Positions 11,032-19,746 of a stretch of DNA of 64,000 nucleotides are shown here, piece after piece. The notes beneath the pieces are model-generated. The model saw nothing but the letters and a program-made list of their open reading frames with translations, ran no database searches and was not told the origin of the DNA. The position numbers were made by a program, and so were the translations under genes. The DNA comes from Siphonodentalium dalli (taxonomy: Eukaryota > Mollusca > Scaphopoda > Gadilida > Siphonodentaliidae), in NCBI GenBank assembly GCA_032622095.1, contig CP136066.1:193368816-193432815 (forward strand), written 5' to 3'. Within the stretch, counting starts at the first letter, position 1; every line of letters begins with the position of its first letter.

Positions 11032-11106
11032 TGGGAGGCACGTGATGGAACTCCGTATTTTCCAGCGTCTATCTCGACCGATGTGACTGGATGCCAAGGA
11101 CAAGGA

Positions 11107-11529
11107 CAAGCCTGGGTTTAGTGTGACTGTCATTTGCGGAAATAGGTCACCGGGGGGGGGTGAATTTAGTGACGCTATCCCGCGTAGCGAGCTAGCATTA
11201 CCAAATTCACCCTCTGGGGACCTAATTCTGCTTAGGCCCCATCTGCTATGGGAGACATAGACTCACATTGAAGTTCCTAGAATATTGTGATGTACACCCA
11301 TTGGGAACCTTGCATTTGTCGTCTGCCAATTTGGGGATATAGAGAAACTAAACTAAAAAAGAAATAGAATTTATGTGAAGAAGTTTCTATAGAAATTTGA
11401 TAATAAAAAAACTTTTCAGAGAAGATGAGGCCTTAGCAGAATGAGGTCCCGAGAGGGTGAATTTATTGATGCTATCCCCCTATGCGGGACCTCATTCTGC
11501 AAATGACATGCACACTAAACTCAGGCTTG
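11107..11529. mobile_element. hAT-like fold-back MITE (CAAGCCT family) with 8-bp TSD
   Basis: Starts CAAGCCTGGGTTTAGTGTG and ends in the inverse; flanked by GACAAGGA at 11099-11106 and 11530-11537, an exact 8-bp duplication. It shares the CAGAATGAGGTCC and GGTGAATTT blocks with the 824 element but has an unrelated middle. Confidence 0.85.
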
Positions 11530-12158
11530 GACAAGGACACAAAACGCACATGCAATAACCGCATGCATGCGTTTATTCTCTATAAATAAGCTATTTTGTG
11601 TAACGTTGCCTTCATATTCCTAAAACAATGTGATGATATGGAAGAGTTTATGGACAGCGACATCCGCTTGTTCTTCCGCCGATTAAGATAAGATAAGATA
11701 CGTTTTAATGGTCTTTAAGACACATATTTGTGTAGGACAACCTACGTATATAGATAAAACAAAACAGGAATACATGGTATATATGTGATATACATGTGAC
11801 AAGTGACAGATTAACACAGATTGTAAAGATATAGAAATTAGAATATCAAATTATTTGAGTTATTACTGGACATTGGTCATCTACGGAAGGATGTGTTGGA
11901 CCATGTGGTACATCATCACCACCGTAGCTGACCAATGCCCAGCATGAGTATGGCGTTTATATAGGGTATTAGCCTGTAAAGGAGTTGTCCGGCACTAACA
12001 GGTGACCAAAACCATCGAGGATAGCATAAGAAAACAGTCCTAAGACCATTTATTTCCATTATGGTCCCCAATGGATTCAGGCCACATGAGAGAACGGAAC
12101 ACACTCATACGCTTCCTACCATCACGAACTACTGGTTTTAAAATATATTATGTTATAG
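11530..12158. other. Unassigned sequence with a possible LINE tail
   Basis: AAGATAAGATAAGATACGTT at 11686-11706 resembles the short tandem tails seen at the 3' ends of some non-LTR elements; this is only a resemblance. 11880-12110 is less AT-rich than its surroundings but I recognise no protein on either strand. Confidence 0.35.
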
Positions 12159-12162
12159 TTAA

Positions 12163-12656
12163 AGGTACGGTTGGCCTTGGCGGTGGGTATCCTGTGAAAA
12201 TATTTCCACCCATCAAAATCCGCCACAAACAGAAAGAACATCAAAATGTAGACAGACTTTGTCCGTATACAAATAAGAAATATCGCATAAACAGTATGTT
12301 ATTGTCATTTGTTTGACCATTGTTATGTAAACAAAAGCATAAAAAGTTACTTTTCTGGTGTTTGTTTATATTATGATGGTAAACATAAAGAGCGTTCTTT
12401 GTTGCTGAATTCCTGATATGGAACTAATAAAGAGCATTTATATCATTTGTGTGTGATTAGCCAGTGACACTGTGCTGTCTTCTGTAACACAATCAGGCTC
12501 TTGCTTATGTAAAATATAGTAAGTCTTTATGATAGCATGCTGTTTACGCGATGGTCATGGTATATATGAACGAAACTGTATGCGTTTTAATGTTTTTCTG
12601 TTTACGGTGTTTGGAACAAATATGAATATTTTCGACAATTAAGGCCAACCGTGCCT
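12163..12656. mobile_element. TTAA-type MITE (AGGTACGGTTGGCC family), 494 bp, copy 1
   Basis: Left end AGGTACGGTTGGCCTT, right end AAGGCCAACCGTGCCT, flanked by TTAA (12159-12162, 12657-12660). A second copy of the same length, differing at only a few positions by eye, is at 29086-29579; a diverged relative is at 27413-27920. Non-coding. Confidence 0.85.
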
Positions 12657-12773
12657 TTAACCAATGAGATGTAAAATGAGATTACGCGACCATTAGCTAC
12701 TCTGCAACCGCATCAACCATGATCTTATCGATATCATATAGACAAGCATGATAGTGAGAAGTCAGTGACAATT

Positions 12774-13230
12774 GTGACCCGCCATATCAAATCCAGTCGT
12801 AAGTCGGGATTGCTTTTACCCTGTGCCAATGCATTCTCTTATATATGCGAGTCGACCATAGGTCGCCTCGCATATATAAGAGAATGCATTGGCCTAACAA
12901 TTTTTTACAATTAAATAATTTGTTCTTGTATTCTTTAACAATTTTATAATTTCACCCATACAGAGCCCCAGACAAACATGAGCAGACGACACTCTTATAT
13001 ATGCTTCTATATATATGTGGGGCTCCCTGCAGGGTAATGGATGTTTTTTATTTTATGTCCTAAAAATTGTAAGAAACATTTATTTAAAAAACATGATAAA
13101 AATTTGTTAGGCCAATGCATTCTCTTAAAAATGCGAGGCGACCTATGGTCGACTCGCATATATAAGAGAATGCATTGGCACAGGGTAAAAAAAATCCCGA
13201 CTTACGACTGGATTTGATATGGCGGGTCAC
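12774..13230. mobile_element. MITE with GTGACCCGCCATATC ends, carrying the palindrome module
   Basis: TIRs of about 38 bp start GTGACCCGCCATATCAAATC and continue CAGTCGTAAGTCGGGATT; the right end is the exact inverse. AATT flanks both sides (12770-12773, 13231-13234), a 4-bp duplication. Inside, between TTTTACCCTGTG and CACAGGGTAAAA, lie palindrome modules at 12826-12892 and 13112-13178. The TIRs share nothing with the TTAA families that carry the same module. Confidence 0.82.
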
Positions 13231-13480
13231 AATTTGTTGTGTATGGGCTCGTGTTCACCAGCTGGGTTTATAAATAGTCCAGGTAGTTTATACCGGAAGA
13301 GGCTCAACGTTAAGCTATCTGTGGTCCTCAATTGGATAGACATCGCCAACGTATAGGATTATCCAATCAAGGGGATTTGACCGCTATCATAGATTGGTCA
13401 CAACAGTTGGTCGCCTTCGCATGTAGCAGTGTGCATGGTTGGTTCATTTCAATTATGGGTAGCGTTTTTGTGTACACATT

Positions 13481-13745
13481 TTTTACCCTGTGCCAATGCA
13501 TTTCTCTTATATATGCGAGTCGACCATAGGTCGCCTCGCATATATAAGAGAATGCATTGGCCTAAATTTTTTTTTCAATTTTAATAATTTGTTCTTTTAC
13601 AATTTTATAATTTCACCCATACAGAGCCCCAGACAAACATGAGCAGACGACACTCTTCTATATGCTTCTATATATGTGTGGGGCTCCCTGCAGGGTAATT
13701 GATGTTTTTTATTTTATGTCCTAAAAATTGTAATAAACATTTATT
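13481..13745. mobile_element. Left half of a TTTTACCCTGTG module element
   Basis: TTTTACCCTGTG, a palindrome module (13493-13560, one extra T) and the spacer containing CAGAGCCCCAGACAAACATG match the interior of 12774-13230. It stops where the TTAA-type element at 13749 begins; the right half is missing, so this is not a clean nested pair. Confidence 0.7.
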
Positions 13746-13748
13746 TAA

Positions 13749-14071
13749 CCCTTTACCCAACAAACCGGCCAAATAAAGCTTCAACAGCCTAAAATATCTT
13801 GGGTCTGTCGCAATAAAACCATACAAATATGGATATCATTGGAACCGGCTCATTGACCACATTGTGATGTTTATAGTTATGCCCTGTGCCATAGGTCGCC
13901 TCGCATATATAAGAGAATGCATTTTTACCATTTTTTCTTACATTCTTTAACAATTTTATAATTTTTAATGTGTTAAGCCAATGCATTCTCTTATATATAC
14001 GAGGCGACCTATGGTCGACTCGCATATATAAGAGAATGCATTGGCACAGGGCCCTTCTGTTGGGTAAAGGG
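13749..14071. mobile_element. TTAA-type MITE (CCCTTTACCCAAC family), copy 4
   Basis: Flanked by TTAA at 13745-13748 and 14072-14075. It is in the opposite orientation to the copies at 3621 and 5391 (long GACAGACCGAAG arm on the left, inverted). The first palindrome is truncated (13887-13925); the second is complete (13978-14044). Confidence 0.82.
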
Positions 14072-14375
14072 TTAAATAACATTCTTCAACATAAAGAGAC
14101 GGGAAGTATCAAACAGCCCAATTATATCTTCAATACTCATTCCGCAGAAAGATTCAGTCGCTTCCTCTATTTGCGCATGTTATCCGGTGAGTGTTCGCGA
14201 TTTAGCCATGAAGCGGTGTCGATTGATAAATGGTAAATCCGATACATTGAGTCAATGGATTCGACGTTAGTTTGTGATATAAACGCGATAGAGCGAAGGT
14301 GCGATGTGCATTCAGCCGCTACACAAATAAACTACCTGGTTTGTGACATAAACCCAGTTGGTGAATACGAGCCAT

Positions 14376-15410
14376 GATGTTTCGTCATAACGTTATATGA
14401 ACTTAAAAACTGAGAAAAAGAATTGTTAAACACGCATTTTATCTTAATCTGAACTAAAACCAGAATCCATTCTAAGAAAATTCGTTCATGAGTTTGTTCA
14501 CATGCTGTCTCAAGAGCATATCATTTTTATTGTTGTTGTTGTTAATGATGCATTTCTATATATAATACCTTATCCAGATTCACTTCACCCCAAATACACA
14601 CGCTGATAATAGAAAGTTGTTAACTATGCCGCATGTTGCAAACAATCACCATAAAATAGCTATACGAACGTATCGAAGGGTATATATTGGGTGAGTCAGA
14701 TTATAACAAATATTGTGGCTAAAGTGTCATCAAAAACAACACCTGGGTACATTCGTAAATTTGCGAGATAAGGTTTATTGAGTACACGTAATTGGCTCGA
14801 AGCAAATATGTTAAACTATTTGGGCATTACATTAACAAGTCAAGCATATCATTTATAAAATATCGTCATTAAAAAGGCAACTGATTTGACGCACACAGTT
14901 GCATTATTCTTTTAACTTACATGACCTTGTGTGGTGTGTTTGGACAGCGAATTTCCAATGAGCGCTTGGACTTTTTTTGTATATATAGGTGTGAATCCAA
15001 ATTCAGATATATATATACTTTTTTATGCTGGAAGAAATTCTCAGATTAACCCTTACCTATCAGATCGCTTAGATGTAAACTGTATCATAACATTTAGAGT
15101 TAGCCGTTAGTAGATATAGGTTCTACCCCCGACAAGGGCCAGCCGTATAGACTTCAGCAGAATTGTAATACCGAACTTACCGAAGAACAACATGTGATAC
15201 TTGCAGGTGGCATATTTTGTGTTGATGAGATTACATGAAACGCGGATATGTTTGATCCAAATCTATTATGTATCCTACACGCCACAGTAAATGTTGTTGC
15301 GATGTTGATGGTGGTGGTGGGTCGTTTCAGACGAAACATGGAGGCCTCCTGCCAATTATATAATTACGTAACACCGGAAACTGATTATAACTGCCTTTTG
15401 AAATCCTTTT
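14376..15410. other. Unassigned sequence
   Basis: No supported gene. On the minus strand 15339-15170 there is an ATG-started open stretch followed by a GTAAGT-type donor (near 15165), but its 55-residue product is unknown to me and rich in simple Thr/Ser runs, so it is not called. Confidence 0.4.
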
Positions 15411-15414
15411 CTTT

Positions 15415-15960
15415 TGACAATCTTGGTCATATCATTTCATTATGTAAAACTAACCTTTACCATCACACACTCACGCCATCCATCATAAATTAATAAATAC
15501 ATCATGACTGCATGGCATGGGTATATTCGAATCCGTGTTCTTCTATATATGCCCAAACATATATATTAACATTCTTAATTGGATGCCATCAGCGACGGGG
15601 GTGTTTGGGGTGTGTGCCCTCCTCAATTTTGGTAGAAACAATGTTCAATTAACAATTTCATGCCTGACACACCAATTAGACATTCCACACCAAAAATAGG
15701 TTGACATTGTTCTGATATTTTATTTTCCAATCAGAATGTATTGTTTTTAGACAAATTGTCGCATATTTTCCTACTTTTGGTCAAATATTTGTACCTAATT
15801 AGTAAATGGATTCTCCCATTATGTTATAAACTTCATTGTAATGAATTATTATTCATTTTGAGGGATGATAAGATGGTAAAAGCAGAGTTAGCAGACGATA
15901 GAAAAATAAAAGTACAGAAGGCGTCCTATTTGATGAGAGAAAACGACCTATGCCGAACTT
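15415..15960. repeat. Local duplication, copy A
   Basis: This stretch and 16640-17245 share an ordered series of landmarks: CACAC...CATC.ATCATAAATTAA, TTGGATGCCATCAG.GACG, CTCAATTTTGGTAGAAACAA, CACACCAAAAATAGGTTGA, TTATAAACTTCATTGTAATG and AGACGATAGAAAAATAAAAG. Divergence is roughly 10% by eye. The 3' part is a CTATACTAAATGG-family element fragment. Confidence 0.75.
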
Positions 15961-16165
15961 ATTATATGAACATGCAGTAGAGACCACCAAGACGTGACCT
16001 GCGAGAACCAGAGAACAGATCAAAGACAATTTCGGGTAGTAAGAACCGAAGCCACGAAAACGCACCGGTCCTCGAATCGTCAAGACCCTGTTCGTGGTAT
16101 TCGGTCTTGGTGGTCTGCTGTTCGCGAACATAATAGAAGAACACTGATTCGAATACACCCATGGC
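15515..16165. repeat. Inverted pair within the duplicated region
   Basis: CATGGGTATATTCGAATCC then GTGTTCTTCTATAT at 15515-15548 is mirrored by ATAGAAGAACACTGATTCGA then ATACACCCATG at 16132-16163. Between them 15990-16110 carries CACCAAGACGTGACC / GGTCTTGGTGGTC inverted words. Possibly an element inserted only in copy A. Confidence 0.5.
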
Positions 16166-16455
16166 AGCGTCTGAAAATATCACAAAGTTCAACTTTACTC
16201 TCGATGTGTATTCTATGATCCGTATCCTGGATTGTTCGTGAACGTCAGGTTACCCAGACCGAATACTGAGAAAAGGTTCACGGTGATTCGAACACATACC
16301 ATTGGTCTGAGAACGCTTGAATATTCCGCCAAATTAATAATAGACCATTCAAATTCATGTATGATTTTGTAATTGAATGGGGAAAATACTAAGTTATGGG
16401 TGATTTGGAAATTCAGCATCGGACTATATATCTCTGTGTCGAGAAGTTGTCAGGT

Positions 16456-16525
16456 GATCAAGCCTTGAAATAGGGGGTCTGTCATTTGCAGAATTAGGTC
16501 CCCAGATGGTGAATTTAGTGATAAT
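16456..16525. mobile_element. Broken left end of the CAAGCCTTG hAT-like MITE
   Basis: CAAGCCTTGAAATAGGGGGT, then GTCATTTGCAGAATTAGG, then GGTGAATTTAGTGAT match 824-890. The right half is absent. Confidence 0.8.
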
Positions 16526-16639
16526 CAGCAGCTATAATCTGAGAGTTACGCTTCATACAGAATCCAAGAATCATAAGTTTATCGAGTAGAAACGAAACCA
16601 TAAGTATCGATTTTAGTTTCAGAAATCTTTATCCTCAGT

Positions 16640-17245
16640 CGATCATCGTCATCTCATTGCCATTATGTAAGATTATTCATCATCACACACAGCACCATCG
16701 ATCACAAATTAACTAATATATCATGATACCGTCTGGAAATATAATAATAAACATCCGGTTACCTTCAAACGTCGTCTGCTCATTTATCCCAGTCAACGCG
16801 GGACAGAACTGGGAATTATATGCGCTACCTGTTAAAACTCGTGCCTCCATTGGATGCCATCAGGGACGGAACGACGGGGGTGTTTGGGTGGTGCCCCCCT
16901 CAATTTTGGTAGAAACAATGTTCAATTAATAGTAACAATTTCATACCTGACACACCTATTAGACATTCCACACCAAAAATAGGTTGAAAATGTTCTGATA
17001 GTTGATTTTCTAATCAGCATTTATTGTTTTTAGACAAATTGTGGCATATTTTCCTACTTTTGGTCGAATAGTTGGACATATATAATTAGTAAATGGACTC
17101 TCCCATTCTGTTATAAACTTCATTGTAATGAATTGTTATTCATTTGGAGGGATGTTAAGATGGTAAAAGCAGACGATAGAAAAATAAAAGTGCAGAAGAC
17201 GTCCTATTTATTGCGGGGAAAACGACCTATGCTGAATTTATTATC
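16640..17245. repeat. Local duplication, copy B
   Basis: Second copy of the 15415-15960 unit, about 1.25 kb downstream in the same orientation. It ends inside a CTATACTAAATGG-family element at GAATTTATTATCTGAA, the same phrase found in each unit of the 68-bp array at 23821. Confidence 0.75.
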
Positions 17246-18162
17246 TGAATTTATTACAATCTTCACGGAAAGAGAACGTAAGAACTTTTGGGGTTTATAT
17301 TTATTTTGCCAAAAGTAAATTGAGGAGCTACGCTCCCCAATTATAATAATTTGATAAATACAATCAATCGTAATTTGAACTAATTTCATATTCAATCATC
17401 AATGACAATGTGAATGTAATTCATCATGATAATGATTTTCCAAATCAAATTCATCATGATCAGTATTCAAACGAATCATAGTTTCCTACAAATTTCACGA
17501 TGAACAATATTGTAAATTAATCAAATCAGATCTGAGTCAACAATTACAATATATATATTATATGGGCTGAAGTAGATCATACATATATCCAATTATTATA
17601 TTTTAAACATATTTTTGGCTAAATCTGCCAAACCGAAGGTCCACCAAAAATAAGTAAGTGATTAAGTTTCTAGCCTACCTGAAATTCTTCGGCTTTAATT
17701 GATGTACCTGTGATGTAACAATCACAGCCCAAGCCACTCTTGAGTGACTGGTAACAACTTATTGCAATGCAAACAGCAGCCCGATATCCTCCATTAGAAA
17801 TTATATATGCCACTGACTCAGTTGACTAACTGGAGCTGGCACTGCTAGCTTAGATGATAGACAAGGAGATCTACCTTCATAAAGATGAGCTTTTAGCATA
17901 CATGTATATATATCACAAATATTAATTATTTACAAATTACAAAATAATATAACAAGTAATACAATTTTCTGAATGAAACTCCCTTGAGGACAGCGCGAGC
18001 TAGACCCCCGAGTCTCACCTTAAAGGATTATCTGGCCCAAGGTGACTAGCCCTGGAAAGCCTACCCAGCACGTGTGGGAGGGTCAATCCCAGTCCCCAGC
18101 GAGTTTCAAACAGTATAGCAAACCTACTGAGTTTATATTAGGTTAACAATATTTCATGACAA
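17246..18162. other. AT-rich 3' flank of the YR retrotransposon
   Basis: No gene. GAAACTCCCTTGAGGACAGC at 17986 and GCGAGTTTC at 18099 enclose a GC-richer 130-bp block with GGGTCAATCCC. The 3' non-coding end of the retrotransposon should lie here, but I could not find its terminal repeats. Confidence 0.4.
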
Positions 18163-18705
18163 TTACATCTGCTTAATTAACTGGAAGAAAAATTTTGTTA
18201 GAACTTTTGATCCTAACATATTCAGGTGTAAACCACCATCCCTTCTGGCATATAATGATCTATCAGGATTGCCCCCTTTTAATAAAAATGGACGAAATGA
18301 ATGACCAAATGTTATGTAATTTCGATTACAAAGAGTCTTCAACTTGTTGTTTACTCTGTAAACCTTGTTAGCTGTGTACTGGTAATCACATGGCCTCGGA
18401 AGAATAGCTGACATAGTGATTTTCACTTTGAGTTTCTTTAAAGTTCCAATTAGATTTCCGAATTCTGATTCTAAGTCGCCTTCGGTCAAACCGTTAGCTA
18501 TATCGTTTGTACCTACATGTACCAGTACACAATCAAAGGATTGGATGAATGCCGATGAGTCCCGAACGTAACCTGCCAATCTGTTGATGGTATAACCACG
18601 AAGGCACTCAACATATGCACCGTCAATATCAGAAACAAATTTGATGATAGAGTCACCAAGTATCAATACTGTTTTTCCGTTTCCTGGAAAAATAAAATTA
18701 GGGAT
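18163..18705 (-). CDS. SGNH/GDSL-type hydrolase domain of the YR retrotransposon
   Basis: About 180 open codons. The block I motif is LILGDSIIKF, block III is VHVGTNDIANG, and block V is DGGLHLN near the end, the Ser/Asp-His arrangement of SGNH hydrolases; a family length of 150-200 residues fits. No ATG starts the domain: the frame opens at 18705, overlapping the recombinase stop at 18698-18700, and TTG precedes ILGDS. On the minus strand TTTTATTTTTCCAG ends at 18684, a good 3' splice site, so the domain may be expressed from a spliced RNA, by frameshift from the recombinase, or not at all. Its role in retrotransposons is unproven; esterase activity is known for the CR1 LINE domain of this fold. 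Confidence 0.8.
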   Translation of the reverse strand: MPNFIFPGNGKTVLILGDSIIKFVSDIDGAYVECLRGYTINRLAGYVRDSSAFIQSFDCVLVHVGTNDIANGLTEGDLESEFGNLIGTLKKLKVKITMSAILPRPCDYQYTANKVYRVNNKLKTLCNRNYITFGHSFRPFLLKGGNPDRSLYARRDGGLHLNMLGSKVLTKFFFQLIKQM

Positions 18706-19120
18706 TCAACAAAGTAGAAGCCATTCTTTGCGAAACAGATATTTTGTCGGCTGTGGAAAATTCTAAATATATCTTGTAGGCTTCACTTTTCCAGTCACCA
18801 TGTTGTTGAATCAATTCGGAGGGGACTTTTGAACTAAATGCCCATGAGGCTCCACCCCGTCTAAATGAATGGGATGAATATAGTTTAGGGTTTCGACCAG
18901 TTTGTGCCAGAAGGGATCGTAATTTAATTGTAAGTTCTCTGTATGTAATTGGTACTAATGTTTGACCAGCTCTTTTTACAAAGGCTGGAGAGCTAGCTGA
19001 AGCTGGGATTAAGGAGATCATGTTTTTATATGCTTCAACTGGACAAAATTTGGAGCTAGGAATCGCTATATGACTGGTATTGTCAAAACACGCTGACCAA
19101 ATTGAATGGTCTTGGACCAC
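18698..19120 (-). CDS. Tyrosine recombinase, C-terminal part (different frame)
   Basis: Carries most of the catalytic residues of a DIRS-type recombinase: SSHSFRRGGASWAF is the H-x-x-R box, GDWKSEAYKIYLEF holds the W/H position and the tyrosine nucleophile. It ends in TAA at 18698-18700. It is in frame +1 relative to gag, pol and the N-terminal recombinase part, and it has no ATG of its own near the junction (a TAG precedes 19120). A single-base slip between about 19085 and 19064 would join it to the part upstream. Because both halves are otherwise clean, this is a recent disabling mutation or a programmed shift. Confidence 0.85.
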   Translation of the reverse strand: MVQDHSIWSACFDNTSHIAIPSSKFCPVEAYKNMISLIPASASSPAFVKRAGQTLVPITYRELTIKLRSLLAQTGRNPKLYSSHSFRRGGASWAFSSKVPSELIQQHGDWKSEAYKIYLEFSTADKISVSQRMASTLLNP

Positions 19121-19746
19121 CTAATGGTAACTGAAAGATATTCTGGAAATATTGTAATATCCGAACGTTTCAATATATTGTTGCAGTCGGAAGCTCTACG
19201 AGTATTAGGGACTATATTAGATTTTCTTAACATTAGAAAAAAGGCAGTTAAAAAGAGAGACCAGAATGTAACATCCAATTCTGAATTAAACTCTAATAAT
19301 TCCCAAAATTCTAACAAAATATCTGGTGTAATAGGTGCCGCTCGAACAGGGCAATGTGGATGTAATCGTGAAATACCCCTAATCATTAATTTGAGATAAT
19401 AGGAGTCAAATGCTTCGAAATCAAAGTTCTTAACCACATGTAGAAACTTGATACCAGATAAATAATTCTGTATGGATGCTGATGATTTAAAGGATCTGCT
19501 CAAAAATTGAACATAACAAGCCAATGTTTTGACTGAGGCTGGTAATGGTTTAAGGCCAAAGTAAATACAAAATTGAAGATAGGTGAGCAGTTGGGTATGT
19601 AGATTCTTCTGTGTCCCTTCCGCAAAGGCTGCTTTATGTGATATTTTCATGTCTTCTTTCAAGACTTGTAGGTCTGCATCTACAATAGTAGGACAAAACC
19701 AGTCACAGTCAAACCTAGCCCCAAAGTCATATGTTAAAGTGTCATA
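19066..19746 (-). CDS. Tyrosine recombinase, N-terminal part
   Basis: About 226 open codons in the same frame as pol, starting directly after the TAG that ends pol (19747-19749). No early ATG in good position; the first Met is about 30 codons in. It contains the SAM-like DNA-binding region (TYLQFCIYFGLKPLPAS, then FLSRSFKSSASIQNYLSGI) and the start of the catalytic domain with the first Arg in MLRKSNIVPNTR. It then reads RWSKTIQFGQR and runs into TAG at 19066-19068, while homology continues in the next frame. Recombinase would catalyse insertion of circular cDNA. Confidence 0.85.
   Translation of the reverse strand, partial: YDTLTYDFGARFDCDWFCPTIVDADLQVLKEDMKISHKAAFAEGTQKNLHTQLLTYLQFCIYFGLKPLPASVKTLACYVQFLSRSFKSSASIQNYLSGIKFLHVVKNFDFEAFDSYYLKLMIRGISRLHPHCPVRAAPITPDILLEFWELLEFNSELDVTFWSLFLTAFFLMLRKSNIVPNTRRASDCNNILKRSDITIFPEYLSVTIRWSKTIQFGQRVLTIPVI

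Larger units (their letters stand above)
13246..14373. mobile_element. Composite element bounded by GGCTCGTGTTCACC repeats
   Basis: GGCTCGTGTTCACCAGCTGG at the left and the inverse of GGCTCGTATTCACCAACTGG at the right, each followed inward by a shared GTTTAT and a nearby CCAGGTAGTTTAT, enclose 1.1 kb. Two other elements lie within (13481-13745 and 13749-14071). ATG flanks both ends, a possible 3-bp duplication. Confidence 0.6.

Noticed and set aside
11686-11720. AAGATAAGATAAGATACG as the 3' end of an RTE-type LINE
   Set aside because: No upstream coding remnant; resemblance to known tails is too short to call.
15154-15339. Minus-strand ATG-started stretch ending at a GTAAGT-type donor
   Set aside because: Product unknown, simple Thr/Ser composition, no partner exon found; could be chance.
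17980-18110. GC-richer block with GGGTCAATCCC as a SINE
   Set aside because: Box A could not be found and there is no second copy in the window.
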